A stretch of 64,000 nucleotides of DNA from NCBI GenBank assembly GCA_964036195.1, contig OZ038451.1, positions 8,684,529 to 8,748,528 of the forward strand, in the 5' to 3' direction. Of this stretch, positions 25,331 to 37,132 are shown piece after piece. Under the pieces are notes generated by a model, which saw only the letters and a list, made by a program, of their open reading frames with translations, searched no databases and was not told the origin of the DNA. Every line of letters starts with the position of its first letter. The stretch's first letter is position 1. The position numbers and the translations under genes were made by a program. The stretch is from Sphaerolaimus hirsutus (Eukaryota; Nematoda; Chromadorea; Monhysterida; Sphaerolaimidae).

Positions 25331-25489
25331 CTTACATCGAGATTTGTCGTATTTGATAAAATTAAAGGTGTAGTAACAGCTTAATGACAAATAAAAGGTG
25401 AAACGACAAATAAAAGGTCACCGAAAATTTCATTATATGCGTGTTTTCAAGTCTTCTATTCAAAATTCATGTTCAATAGTCATGTTCAG

Positions 25490-25690
25490 GCACACTAGTT
25501 GGCAATCGAAATTTCCAAAAGTGATTAATAGGTAATCCGTTTTTTAACTCATTTCGGTTGACCACTATGAATTACTTTTGATCTCCATCAACAGCAGTTG
25601 ACAAACACCTCATACCAGTCAACTCAAATGTGTTTAAACGAGATTTAGCAGCGTTGGAAGTTGCGGTTGTCAACTAGTATGTGTAGGGTC
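25490..25690. mobile_element. MITE-like, CACTAGTTG family
   Basis: It starts ggcacactagttggcaat and ends ttgtcaactagtatgtgtag. A related internal segment (gatctccatcaacagcagttgac) recurs at 17360, 24280 and 28300. Confidence 0.6.
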
Positions 25691-25723
25691 TATCATCGCT
25701 GTCAATAAAGCAATATACCGTAT

Positions 25724-25893
25724 TTCTTCTAATAGAACGGCATACATCCAATAGAACGGCACATCCAATAGAACGGCAGGTTTTGGCACATTTTTGCGCT
25801 AACGAAACCAATAGCACGGCAGCCTCTAATAGAACGACAGGTTAAAAATGACGAAAAAAATAGTACGGTGCTTTTCTATTAGAAGAAATACGG
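25724..25893. mobile_element. CCGTATT-end MITE, 'tagaacggca' type
   Basis: ta-ccgtatttcttctaatagaac at the left, ctattagaagaaatacgg-ta at the right: intact TIRs of about 19 bp flanked by TA. The interior is built from aatagaacggca repeats. Confidence 0.75.
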
Positions 25894-26195
25894 TACCCAT
25901 GCCATGACAAATGTTCATTCACATTATTATTTTGACCGTGTAACAGGTGGTTGATTGTAAATTGGCTCTATCTCACAACGAAATCGCTCAAGAGACCGGT
26001 AAAATACAAAAAAAATTGGTGGAAATAACGTCGTCATAAGAACGATGGCAAACAGTAATTTTGAAATTTGTATTTTTTTGGAGGGGATATAAGTTTTAGG
26101 CTACCTATGTTAGATCACAAAGTATTGTAAATGAATGTATTGCCTACAAATAATGAAAATGCACTGCGATAGATTCGTGGGGAAAAGGGATACCG

Positions 26196-26635
26196 TATTA
26201 CCTCGAAATACCCCCATGGGGGTTTATTATTTCGCCAGCAAAATTTGAGGGGGGGGGTTAATTCTAGGGGGGTTTATTCGAGGGGGGGTTTTATTATTTC
26301 GTCAGAAATTTTCGTAAGGATCGTAGTAAATAGTAGGCATTTGCGTACCCAAAATAGGTAATAAATGTGTCCAAACAGGATATATTTGGACATAAAAACG
26401 TAGATAGCTACACAAACTACTCTATGTGTAGCTGCAATGCAAATTAACAGTAATATACATCATGTACATTGCGTACATGACGTATTTATTATGTACATGA
26501 CGTACATCATTCCGAAGGGGGGGGGGGTATTTCGAGGGGGGGGTTTATTATTTCCCCAGCCCATTTTGAGGGGGGGTTAATTCGAGGGGGGGGGGTTAAT
26601 TCAAGGGGGGATAATTCGAGGTAATACGGTAACTT
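26196..26635. mobile_element. CCGTATT-end MITE, poly-G type
   Basis: ta-ccgtattacctcgaaatac and ttcgaggtaatacgg-ta are near-perfect TIRs flanked by TA. Subterminal sequence repeats ttcgagggggggtttatta. The middle has a run of gtacatgacgta words. Confidence 0.75.
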
Positions 26636-27592
26636 GTAAATATAACAACAGTAGAGCCCAGTTAGCTATCCCAGAAAATGTCAGAAAAGTATAAAATATA
26701 AAACACGACAAAAAATAAAAACGTATAATTGGCAATTTGACATTTTACAGGGTGCTGGACAGGCACCTGGAAAGTTGTTGAACAAAATTAGGTACGCACT
26801 TTCAAAACCCATCAAAAAATTCCTCGAAAAAGATAGAATAAAAAATAAAAAAATAAACGGAAAAATCCAAACACTTACTCAAATACTTTTTGCCATCATT
26901 AATTCGAGATGAGTGACCGACCTTGAAACTGAGCTGTAACCTTCCTCGATCTTGAATTTATACAAAAGTGAATAATGCAACCCCAGGGACAGTTGACCAA
27001 ATCGATCACAATCACTCAATGATATAGGTAATAAAGACAAATACGATGTGGGAGGGTCGTTCTCAACAATTTTTCAGTTCACATGAGGTTTTTGAATTTC
27101 CGTTTTGATATTCACCAGATGTTTTTCTTGTGTTTTTTTTTGCTTACTAAGTGATGTTTACACACCCAAATTAAAGACTCAAAAATCGTCACTTTTAGTT
27201 ATCGTATATTCTTGAATAAAAAACTTCTGGAATTACTACACCATGTAATTGAGTTGTCCAGAAAGTAACTTCCATTTTGAACCTGTCTGAAATAAGTTGA
27301 ATACCTAAAATAATCAAATAGAATATTTAAATAGGTATTTTAATTGTTTTGACCACATTGAACGTTCTCGCCATACATTTTCGGCAAACTTTTTGCTGTT
27401 TTGGCGCTCTTCCAACATAATTTCTGACTGTTATTCTATTGGAGGACAGAACGCCGTTCTGTTTATTGTGAGTGTAAAAAGAGAGCCATAAACTGCAGTG
27501 TTCTGTTGGAGGTGCTATTCCATCATATTTAAGTATGCCATTCTATTTAAAGAAAAATGGTACTCAAGATTAAGAAAACCGCGAACTCGCAG

Positions 27593-28024
27593 TTGACGGA
27601 CGCAATGTCATCGTCGCCGATTGGGTCGACGTCTTTGTCTAGCGCCAGCACCAAGAGCAGACTGCACACAAAGGTTGGCCAGGTGTCAAAAGTCATGGAA
27701 AATTATGGGTAAAAGTGTTATAAGTCATGGAAAATGCCCGGTAAAAGTGTCAAAAGTCATGGAAAATGCCACGAAAAATGACAAACGTAATCATTTTACA
27801 GGGCATTTTACGGGGTCTAGTGGTGGCACCAGGACAAAAAAGTACCAAGGCCCATGGCGCTTTACGTCTCCAGGTGCTCTTGTATGGGCTGATTACCTTA
27901 GTGTATTATACGGTTTTTCACATCACCTGATTCGTGAAAAAACGGTAACACGCTGCGCACAAGAGAACCTAGCAAAAAATTTGGAACGCTTCACGATTTT
28001 GCGTGTCATCCTTGCGCAGGGGCC

Positions 28025-28064
<40 letters not shown>

Positions 28065-30990
28065 CCACGAGGGACAAGGCGCTATGTTTCTGGATTTCTT
28101 TTAATGAAGGAGGGTCATTTTGAAACATGCAATTGGCGGGTTCAGCGCATGCGATTCAAAAAGATACGATTTCTGAATTTTTGTGGCATCAGCGGAAAAA
28201 GCATCTTACGCATACTAATTTTTGGGCAAAATTTTGGAAACTCATAATAAATAAGGTTGGGACGCATTTGAGTTTACCGAGATTAAGACTCTTTGAGATC
28301 AACTACCATTGACGGAGATCGAGAATGATCCATTCAGAGTTGTTATAACTTATAAGTACCGAACTTTTTCAAAAGTACCCGTACCGGTAAATACTTTCAT
28401 TTTTACCCACGATCAAAAAATACCCAGGTAAAATACTTTGTACCCAATGTTTTTACCCAGTACTTGGGTAAAATTGCGTAAAAGTATTTTCTCAAGTATT
28501 TTTGAGTAAATTGAGTATTTTTCGTCATGGGAGCATAAAATCAATTTGTTTGGCTACATGGCTCACATCTTTGGCTTGCATTATAAGAAAGAAGTACATA
28601 CGAAGTACATAAATATGAATGGAAGCATAGATATATTCACTTTTTTGCATTTTGTGTGCTTCAATTGAATTTTCTGAAATACTCGAAGTATCCAGTACTT
28701 GTGAAAAAATACTGGGTACAATGGTTACTGGTACAACTGAAGTATTGTAGTCATGGGTATTTACTCAGTACGCTGTTCTACGCGTATTTTTGAGTAAAAG
28801 TAAATACCCAATATCGACTTTGGATCCATTCTGGTCAATTGCTTAACACCGGTTTATCAGTTTCGGAAATTTCGGCCAAAGGTATCGTCAACGATGTCAA
28901 CCTTGTCAACCATGCCAACGACATTATAGTTGAAATTTTTCCTGTCGTTTGAGAAGGGCGGGGCAGGTGAAACCTTACCTAGTGATGTAAAAAGCGCCAG
29001 GAATATCACGATTTTTCTTTTGGCACCAGAGCCAGGCGCCAGCGCCAGCGCCATGGGGCCTTTACATCATAATCTCACAATGCTTTCTGTCCACTTCTGA
29101 CACCCACTTTTTTCCTCTAAAAATGCCGGCGCCCACGAGAGTATGTAATCCAATCCAAACCTCTCCACTTTTACCAACAGTCGTGAACCAAACCCGCAGC
29201 GGGGCAACTACAATCCGCCAGTTTTGCCAGCCATTCACACATCTGAGGAAACGCCTCGACGCCGCACATATTACTATTACGGGAGCGCACAGCAACTGCA
29301 CGCTAGCCAGCTGTATTCCAGCACCAACAACACAGCTGACATCCACCAGGTTCGGTGGCTAGTGATGTAAAAGCGCCATGGCGCTGGCGCTTGACGCTAG
29401 CGCCAAAGAAAAAAGCGCCATGGAGCTTTTGGCACTTGGCGCTATTTTGCTGTGGCGCCATGCCCATGAAAAGCGCCATGGCGCTTTTGACGATTGGCGC
29501 TATTTTTGACCAGCGCCAAGAATAAAATGCCTGGGGCCAGATTTAATTCTCCCTACAGATTTTTAGGGTAGGGCGTACGCCCGATAGATTTTTTAAAGTT
29601 CAGCCGCATCGACGCACATGCACCGAGAGCAAGGCGGTTTGTAAAATATACGAAACCATCCCTTAAGGTCGCCGATATTGCAATATGACGTATATCGCTT
29701 CGATTTTGGCCCGGAAATCACTATTTCGTCATTTCTTGGCCGTCTGCCAATTCGCTTTTTATTTTATTTTGTCGGGCGGGTTACTTGCATAATTCGCGCT
29801 TTTGTACGCTCGTGCATGCATTTCTTTCTTGTCGCTGCCCTCTTGGTTTCGGTTGCAGACAGTGAACACTCAAAAAGTGACCACCTGACTACACAAAAGC
29901 GCGACTTATGCGAGTAACCCGCCCGACAAAATAAAATAAAAAGCGAATTGGCAGACGGCCAAGAAATGACGATAGTGATTTCCGGGCTAAAATCGAAGCG
30001 ATATACGTGATATTGCAATATCGGCAACATTAAAGGATGGTTTCGTATATTTTACAAACCGCCTTGCTCTCGGTGAATGTGCGTCGATGCGGCTGAACTT
30101 TAAAAAATCTATCGGGCGTACACCCTACCCTACAAATCTGTAGGGAGAATTAAATCTGGCCCCAGGTGCTAGCGCCAAAGCAAAAAGCGCCGTGGCGCTT
30201 CTGGCGCTTGGCGCCATTTTGCTCTGGCGCCGTTGGCGCTTGGCGCTAGGGGTCGGAAAAGCGCCGTGGCGCTTTTGGCGCTTGGTGCCAAAGTTCTGGC
30301 GCTTTTCACAACACTATCATCACCAAGCAGTTTCGGAAATGGACTTTACTCGAGAGTTACCTATATACCTATATTTGTGTAATTGGTGTAATGGACTTAA
30401 AATCACTATACAGTATCATTTTTTTCATTAGAATTTTCATTTTGATTTTTTTCGTCAATCTGTTCTTAGGGGGACTATTCGAGTTGGAATTTTTCAAAGG
30501 GGAATCACTTTTCAAGGGGGAATCGCCAAATATGCTTTAATAACACAATAACATGCAATTTTTGTTCAAATCAGTTAGAGATAACAAATTGTATCATATG
30601 CCTTAAGGGGGAGGGATTATTCAAGGCGGATTATGTCTACCTCACCGTCTAACTGGTAGGAATTACTCGAGGGGGCATTTCTTCAAGAGGGGATAATCAG
30701 TCGGGTAAATACTGTATTTACCTCGAAAAAATCCAGCAAAAAGTTTCCAACAACTCCATCCACCCCAGACCCAATATCATCACCACCAACAGCAACAGCA
30801 CTACCACCACCAATATGGCAGCAGACCTGCCAGCACGCTGCTCAGAACTGCCGACGCGAATCGACTGTGCACGCTGAGCAGAAGGCAGAGTTGCATCGAC
30901 GGTGGATTGGGACAGCAAAACAGGCCTGGGTCCATTGTGGACACTGACCAGTGTGCTGGCAGCTCGGCCGCTTTGAGGGTTTATCCTGCG
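27593..30990 (+). CDS. unrecognised His/Gln/Ser-rich protein, partial, three exons
   Basis: Exon-like segments on the plus strand: 27593-27673 (LTDAMSSSPIGSTSLSSAST), 29181-29349 (REPNPQRGNYNPPVLPAIHT) and 30769-30990 (a run YHHHQQQQHYHHQYG, then TLSRRQSCIDGGLGQQNRPG, ending ALRVYPA|gtgagg). Exons 2 and 3 join at phase 0. Exon 1 ends in phase 0 but exon 2 needs phase 2, so an exon between them is missing or exon 1 belongs elsewhere. The composition (Ser, Gln, His, Tyr, Arg) suggests a disordered cytoplasmic region. I do not recognise the family. The last exon is phase-compatible with 38609 (four-TM gene), so a single transcription unit is possible but unproven. A weak candidate next exon is 31245-31282. 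Confidence 0.5.
27690..27835. mobile_element. CCCTGTAAAATG/TCATGGAAAATGCCC foldback, copy
   Basis: Repeated gtcaaaagtcatggaaaatg words, then cattttacagggcattttac and gtggcaccagg at the right end. It lies directly 3' of the exon ending at 27673. Confidence 0.6.
27974..28075 (-). ncRNA. U6: U6 spliceosomal snRNA
   Basis: On the minus strand the core is intact: ACATATACTAAAATTGGAAC, then the invariant ACAGAGAAGATTAGCATGGC and CCCTGCGCAAGGATGACACG, then the 3' stretch GTGAAGCGTTCC and a T-run at 27979-27974. U6 is the catalytic snRNA of the major spliceosome, made by RNA polymerase III. The 5' stem-loop is short, GTCC-ctcgt-GGAC, instead of the longer TTCG-capped stem of flies and vertebrates. 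I recall that nematode U6 also has a short 5' stem. Upstream (above 28075) I see no clear TATA box at the usual distance, so a retro-copied pseudogene cannot be excluded. Confidence 0.85.
28340..28830. repeat. AGTTGTTA-end repeat with 'gtacccagtacttgggta' interior
   Basis: It begins agttgttataacttataagtac and is filled with gtaccc/gggtac and agtacttgggtaaa words. It resembles the better-defined members at 41155-41683 and 62415-63463 (ends gttgttaaaa / ttttaacaac). Confidence 0.45.
29360..30316. mobile_element. hAT-like GGCGCC element split by a foldback element
   Basis: The left half starts TAGTGATGTAAAAGCGCC at 29360. The right half ends GGCGCTTTTCACAACACTA near 30316. The two GGCGCC arrays are separated by the foldback at 29529-30167. 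I find no matching 8-bp TSD, so the outer copy may be old or recombined. It begins 10 bp after the splice donor at 29350. Confidence 0.65.
29529..30167. mobile_element. foldback element with about 280-bp arms
   Basis: It begins cctggggccagatttaattc and ends gaattaaatctggccccagg. The arms stay complementary through gcggtttgtaaaatatacga, gacgtatatcgcttcgattt and gtcgggcgggttacttgcat, nearly to the centre at 29850. Its end CCTGGGGCCAG resembles the ends of the CCCAGACC and CCGCAAGT families. Confidence 0.9.
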
Positions 30991-30994
30991 GTGA

Positions 30995-32330
30995 GGTTTT
31001 TGAAGTTTGCGGTTTTTTTGTGGAGTTTTTTAGTTGCTAAAGTGTATAAATACCTATGCACGGTAAATTTTGAATTTTTGGCAACATCTGTTAGTGATGG
31101 ATAGTAAGACTCTCGGATTTGAAAAGGTGTTTTTTGTTGGCATGCAGCCAACAAATATTGTCGCAAAAATTGTTTTTTTTTTAAGTTATTTTTTTCGTTC
31201 GAATTTTCTGCGTTATTTAACTTACACACCCCTGTCATTTTAAGGAATATCAGATCGAAAAATTGATTGGAGGAAAATATAGGTAAGCTGTATTTATGTC
31301 CCGCACGTTTGAAATTATACGTTTATTACATCCAGTACAGCTCATCATAAAATATACGCACGCCTAGCATTGGAAAATGGGTGATTTTGAGAATATATAA
31401 AAATTAGATCTCCCTGATAAAAACAAAACAGAAAACGTTTCTTACATATTGTTAAAATCTCAGAAAACCTCTCAAAATGAATATACAATTCAATCTCTCC
31501 TGAAAATTCCGGGAAATAATACAAATATGAAAAATGTTATATTTTTATATTTATGTTATTCTCCCAGATATTTTTTAATACTACGCATGCACTACTTTAC
31601 CGATTCAAAAATTGGGTTGATTGGGTAGGGGGAAGGTCACTACACGTAGGAAATTTCGATTGTGGTAGAAGTGCGTGTACTGACCACACTGCCTTGCACA
31701 GAACGTTACCGTAACCCGCTGAATAAAGACCTGAAAGGGTGGAAATTTATGCAGGTAAACCTCGTGCCATGCGTTTTTCTCAACGAACCACTCCGTTATC
31801 GTTGATAAAAAAAAATTGCGCAAAAGGGAAAAAGATTTCAGGCATAAAACATTTTGGTTGCACCCGACTCCGCCTTTTTCTTTTTCAAATATTTTTTCAT
31901 TGTGAAGTGCGTGCATACCTACCCACCTATATCGTTGGTCCATTGCCGGGTGAGACATAATATGTGCGGATGCATACTGTGGTGTCGCGGAGTATATTCA
32001 GATAGGATACGGTAGAATTCTAAGCAAAGTGTGCAATTTCGTGGACTATACCAATGTATAATTGCATTCGATTCGGTGTGAGTGACCTTTCCTTTGTTGT
32101 GTCGCTGCCGTGTCTCTGTGTATTTCAGTGTGTGTAATTTACAATTCTGCTTTTCTCTGAGCATGATAAATTGTTTATTTCATGAGATTTTTGCCCGCGT
32201 AAACAGTTTGTTTAAAAAATCCGACTTCTTTGTTCATAAAATGGCCATGAATTTCGTGAATTTTCTCTCCGAAATCTAAATAAATTAAGAAATCTTCGCG
32301 TAGGTATATTATTTTTCCTCCGAGAAATTT
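30995..32330. other. long intron or intergenic; weak exon candidates only
   Basis: Two short splice-bounded ORFs occur. 31245-31282 (EYQIEKLIGGKY, ag|GAA...AG|gtaagc) has a phase fitting the exon ending at 30990. 31702-31754 (RYRNPLNKDLKGWKFMQ|gtaaac) has a phase that does not follow on from it. Both are low confidence. Otherwise AT-rich sequence. Confidence 0.3.
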
Positions 32331-32340
32331 CGAGCGCACG

Positions 32341-32398
32341 CAGTGACATCAGTGATAAGTTCACTTATGCTGCACTAACATTTCGCTGATTTCTTCCG
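32341..32398 (+). other. candidate non-coding first exon of the four-TM gene
   Basis: A GC-balanced stretch with the word atcagtgat (arthropod initiator-like) ends in a strong donor, TTCCG|gtgagt. The start codon of the four-TM gene lies 18 bases inside an exon at 38609, so a 5' UTR exon upstream is expected. The link is inference only. Confidence 0.25.
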
Positions 32399-32479
32399 GT
32401 GAGTGCAGATCAGAGTGTGCCCGCCCAAAACAAATGTTTACCTAGGTATTTTGCCTTATTTTTATAGGTTTAGATCAGG

Positions 32480-32770
32480 GTTGGTTTAAGTAAAATTCTT
32501 TTTACTAAAATTGTAGTAAAATTGTATAAAAATTTTATTTTATTTTTATTTTATTCTTCAATTTTCCATTTTATTTTTTTTTAATTTTTATTTTTTATAT
32601 TAGATCGTGACCAGAATTGATTTATGTAAAATCTTTTTACTAAAATTGTAGTAAAATTGTATAAAAATTGTATTTTATTTTCATTTTATTCTTCAATATT
32701 CCATTTTATTTTTATTTTACTCTTTAATTTTCCATTTTATTTTTATTTTTTTTCCTGAGATTTTGCCAAC
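32480..32770. repeat. AT-rich low-complexity direct repeat (ttttatttt/ttttccatttta)
   Basis: Two copies of a unit that starts near agatc(a/g)...tgtaaaat/tttactaaaattgtagtaaaatt and runs into attttatttttattttattc words, ending cctgagattttgccaacc. The same ending (ctgagattttgccaacc) occurs at 60042 after a similar array, which marks a dispersed element end. Confidence 0.5.
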
Positions 32771-33316
32771 CCTGGTTTATATAGCGCAAAAATATTACAA
32801 ATTGCCTCCCACCAAGTTATGTAAATAGGAAACTAATACATTTGCCAAAGTGAAAAATTGCACATCTTAATTCCTAATGTGCTTTTTTGCTGTTTATGTG
32901 CGTTTTAGTCGCACGGCTGACTGGACTTTGACAAAAATTCACACCAGTCCCGCAAATTTTGCTGCAGCCCATGCATCAGCCATGTGTTCTGTATGTGAAA
33001 TTCCTTGGCCAGTGTGTTGATAGTGTTGGTAAAATATGTTATAGTGTCAAAATTCAGGTTTTATAACTGTTCTGGGGTCCATTTGTAGCTGACCACAATT
33101 TGAAAAATTTGAGAGAAAAATTCTCAAATTTGATAAAAATCGAAAAGCACATGAGGCCTAATTTTTTGCTTTCATCGAAAGCAGTTTCAAGCTGGGACAT
33201 TTATGGAATCTGTCACTTTTTCATGAACTGTTTTATTCTCAGCTGACCTACCAACCACTTGCAATGTCATTTCACTATCCACTTTTCTTATCACTCGATA
33301 ACTTGTGAAATAATCA

Positions 33317-33475
33317 CTGGGGGCAGTCCCAGATCCTGTAGTTTGCCATTTTGCAGGGCATTTTACATTACTTTTGTCACTTTACTCACATTTGACAGGG
33401 TCTTTTACATGACATTTTACAGAGAATTTGACATTTTACGGGTTTTTTTACAAGTTCTGGGACCGGCACCTGGCT
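33317..33475. mobile_element. CCCAGACC/TGTAAAATG foldback, copy
   Basis: Left end ctgggggcagtcccagatcctg, right end aagttctgggaccggcacctgg. The interior has gacattttacagg-type repeats in both orientations. Confidence 0.65.
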
Positions 33476-33719
33476 CGCATTTTTGCACCGGGTTCAATTC
33501 CCAACGCTAGTGTGCATCTTTCAATCACAACTGCAATACTGCACTGCCGCTGTACACAACCTCGCACATGCGATGCGTGCGAGTGAACGGCCGCATGGAA
33601 TGGATACATTTTTACACTTTGATGTTGGGGCGGTAACGTCCCCCCGGCGACAGGGGCCAATTTCGAATGTGTCAAGAAACGGGACAAATCTCATTTTTAG
33701 GGATTTTTAGTATTAGGTG

Positions 33720-33930
33720 GCGAAATAAGTGTGAGCTGACAAGACAAGTTGAGAGTGTCAAGACTAGTGTCAAGTGACGAGGAAAGTGTCAAGTGACAAA
33801 GAATGTCAAATAATTTTCAAATACTCGACGTCAAGAATAGAATACTCGAAATATTCGTGACACTTTCTCTGAACACAAACTTTTTTTTTCTCCTCACGAA
33901 ATTTTGTCATTTGACAAAGTGCGGAATTGG
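33720..33930. mobile_element. 'gtcaagtgacaa' foldback, CCGCA-end type
   Basis: Direct repeats of gtgtcaagtgac and a right end gacaaagtgcggaattgg. The right end matches the aattCCGCA-type termini seen at 50680 and 61575. No gene. Confidence 0.45.
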
Positions 33931-34479
33931 ATCCAGACCCAATTCATGCCAAGGTTTTGGTCACATTCCAACCAATGTTTACAATTTGGAGTGGAAATTT
34001 TGGTTGTTTTGTTGTGCGGACAGTAATTCAAACGATCATTTGTAATAAATAATTGTTGCAGTTTTTCAGTATGGTATGATTTATTTTTATGTTTATTTTT
34101 TCATTATTCAATAAATGCTCTGCCGTCGATTATTTATGTACAGCGGCAATCGTTCCACTTTCAATTCGGAAAAAAGCATTTGTTCCTCACAATTAAATAT
34201 ATAATAATGTTAAGATGTTAACTAAACGCTGACAAGAAAAAATCGATATACAGGTAGGTAGTCGAATCGTTGTCAAACTTAGGTATTAAAAAATATCCAG
34301 TATTTTTTCTTAACAATCGATCATACGATTATTCATTGATTGATTGATGATCGTATTTCACTATTTATGATTTTCACCGATTCGCCGAATTATCTCACAA
34401 GCGGAACGAGATTTGAGGTTAGCCCGACAAGATTTGTCTGGCAGCCGATATTATTTGAAAATAACTACCCGCTGACTGA

Positions 34480-34850
34480 CCTCAATCCTGGTCCCGATCC
34501 CGATTCCGATCCCGAAATCAAGAAATCCCAATCCCGATCCCGAATTTTGTTTCCATAATGCCGATCCCAGAAAAATGTGTAAAATTTGTCAAATGATATT
34601 TTTGCACTGAGAAATGTTATCGGACACCTCCAGTGTGCATTTTATGCCACTCCTCTGGCATCTAAGTGTGTTTTAGACGTGTTTTTTTGTGAAAAATCGG
34701 TGAAAAATTATTTACCTATATTAGAATCTTTTCCAAAATACCGATCCCGATCGAGAAAAAATGGGAATTCCTATCCCGATCCTGTGCCCCCAACCCGATC
34801 CCGAACCCGAAAAGTCAATCCCATTTGAACCCTACAAGTAGGCTCCAATA
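34480..34850. repeat. simple repeat, cccgatcccgattc family
   Basis: Two clusters (34485-34570 and 34735-34825) of the hexamer-like word ccgatc. They are inverted in sense at 24715-24770 (cccgacccgaagccg). A word of similar type, gagtc, repeats at 50720-50755. Confidence 0.6.
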
Positions 34851-35349
34851 AATCGGGCCTTCCACAAATTTCAAGTCCATTCACTTAAAATACCCGCGTG
34901 TCGGGCGCCTTAAACTCGAATTGAATTCGGCCCCTGGTGCCCGAATTCAGCCAACCATGAAGAATGCGCTGTCAGCTTTTTATCAACTAATCCCCGCCGG
35001 TGATTTGTGATCATTTCATTCCTTTCAAATTCACCCGCTCGCCCAGCCAATCAAAATGTTGGACGTTTGAATGAAATTTTCGCAGTTGAACGAGCATATT
35101 TTGCCGCGCCGCCGGGGATTCCTCTTGCGACATTTTTTTTTGCCGCGTCGAGATGAAACGTCACTAAAACCATTTTTCAAAAAGTAGTGTAAAATTCTCA
35201 AATGCGGCGTAGTTTTTGAGTGAGCTGTTTCATAGATGCAGCGTTCAGCGTTTTTCGATGGGATGCATGCATCATCTCAGTGGCGGAAAATTTATTTACG
35301 TATTGATGTAAATTGCGGTAATTTGCAATTTTCCATTCAAATTGCCCAG

Positions 35350-35545
35350 CGGGCACTCCCAAACCCTGTAAAAACCACTGTAAAATGTAAAATGCCATGA
35401 GAAGTGTCAAAAGTCATGGAAAATGCCCTGCAAAATGGCAACTCGGTTTTGCATTTGGCAATTTTGCAGAGCATTTTCCATGACTTTTGACACTTTGCAT
35501 GACATTTTACATTTTACAGGGCTTTTTACAACGTCTTTGAGTGGC
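35350..35545. mobile_element. CCCTGTAAAATG foldback, near-palindrome
   Basis: gggcactcccaaaccctgtaa at the left, gcttttt...gagtggcaccag at the right. Between them gtcaaaagtcatggaaaatg is mirrored by cattttccatgacttttgac. Arms are about 90 bp. Confidence 0.75.
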
Positions 35546-35599
35546 ACCAGATTTAGGTTTCTATTCCACACGTTTGTGAGTTGGAAAAAAATGTTTTCC

Positions 35600-36650
35600 C
35601 TTGAATAACTGCCCTTGCAAACATCTCAAAATCTAGGGAAATTTGTACTTTTGAATATGTGAGGAGTTTTATTTTGTTATAACTTTTCCGGATAGATAAA
35701 TTATATATCCATCTCGTATATTTTCTGACATTATTTATTGGATAAATTTTTTTGTAAATCGACCATTTTTCGCAATGCTAGGTATCTCGGAAATATAAAT
35801 ATGTTTCCAAACAAACTTACCTACCTATATAAATTGAATTCTTTCATACTTTTCTTATTTATCAGATTCCAAGCGCAATTTTAACAACTCTTGTATTTAT
35901 AATTTCTAAAAAAATTTCTGAAGGCCCATTGTAACTTTCGCCGGCCCGGCTCAAAATTTCGCAAAACAGTTTTGCATTTGCCGCGTTTGAACAGTGTGAA
36001 GAAGTTTTTTTCAAGCGATCAAAATTTGTAGTGTAAAATGGTAATGAATATCTACAGTTCGCTCGAAGATGTACGATCTCTAAGCTGTATAAATAAAATT
36101 ATGACTTTGTTATAGAATCTGGTTATTTTATGTGGAATGTTAAAAGTTCTTGTTTAGGTATACTATTTATTTCTTAACTGTGTATTGTTTGTAGAACCTT
36201 GAAAAATATAAATATTGAAAAAAATCAAAATTAATTTCTATTTTTCTCAATATATAAACCTGCCTGGGATTTTTTCAATGTTGTATCACGATTCCAATCG
36301 TACTCAATACTCTGAAAGTAACGTCCTGTAGTAAAAATAAGTAATCCTCGTTGAATACTCGACTTAATTTTTGAATTTTAGGTGCTGCTTTGAAACCAGC
36401 CGAACTCCAGGCTTAAATCTCGCGATAATCATGTTGGATGATCCAACAGGAGACAATCCGGAAACGGCAAAAAAACTTTCCCCCTCACATCAATGAGTAA
36501 TTTATTTTCAAAGTCCTAAAGGAAACATGTCCCGAGAGTGTCAAACAAGGCGGGACCTCAAATGGCACATTACGCATTTTTTCCTTTTTTTTGTCTTATC
36601 AACGTCTGGAAAATGATTAATCCAGATCCTTTGCGTCTGCAGTTCTAAAA
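35600..36650. other. AT-rich, no gene seen
   Basis: No splice-bounded ORF and no clear inverted repeat. The short GC-richer patch at 36400-36500 has stops in all frames. Confidence 0.4.
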
Positions 36651-36652
36651 TA

Positions 36653-36797
36653 CCGTATTTCCCCGAATGCAACATGGAAGTGGCTAATTTTATAAGTTAA
36701 ATACCCCCCCTTGAATAATTCCCCCCTCGAAAAGAACCCCTCAAAAAAGTCAGACCAAAAAAATCCCCTGGGGGATTATTCGAGTATGTTCGGTATG
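36653..36797. mobile_element. CCGTATT-end MITE, degraded poly-C type
   Basis: ta-ccgtatttccccgaatgc at the left and cgagtatgttcgg-ta at the right, with cccccttgaataattccccc between. Confidence 0.55.
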
Positions 36798-36987
36798 CCG
36801 ATGATTTTATAACGTTTTAAATAACCTGAGTAAATTTACCTTGTTATCCGGTTTTTGCCGTATAGAATTATTGTCTTTGTCCTAGAATCTTGTTTCTCAC
36901 TCTTCTATTGGAGGTGCCCCTCTACTACGTATTTAATACAGGAATTACTGTATTGTAGTACGTAAAACGTAGGTAAATGGTCTCGAC

Positions 36988-37132
36988 TAGGGTGTCAAAT
37001 TTCCGTTTCCGTTTTCCGTTTCCGCCTTGCCGCAGGAAAATTTTTTACCTTTCCGTTTTCCGTTTTCCGGCAGCCGAAAAAATTTTACCTTTCCGTTTTC
37101 CGTTTTCCGTAAAAATTTTTTTTGACACCCTA
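36988..37132. mobile_element. 145-bp hAT-like MITE built of 'ttccgttttccg'
   Basis: Ends TAGGGTGTCAAA and TTTGACACCCTA with a perfect 8-bp TSD gtctcgac (36980-36987 and 37133-37140). The whole interior is a tandem of ttccgttttccg words. Confidence 0.93.

Noticed and set aside
27621..28031. 136-residue plus-strand ORF
   Set aside because: It crosses a splice donor, a CCCTGTAAAATG repeat and the antisense of U6; only 27593-27673 is exon-like.
29678..30030. ORFs on both strands in the 29529-30167 element
   Set aside because: The two proteins are mirror translations of the same foldback arm; no transposase motif.
33485..33500. tRNA B-box-like ggttcaattcc, possible tRNA or SINE
   Set aside because: No A-box at the right distance and no cloverleaf can be drawn.
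34340..34828. Plus-strand ORFs with SRSRS/PDPDSDP repeats, SR-protein-like
   Set aside because: The repeats come from the simple ccgatc array and lack any domain around them.
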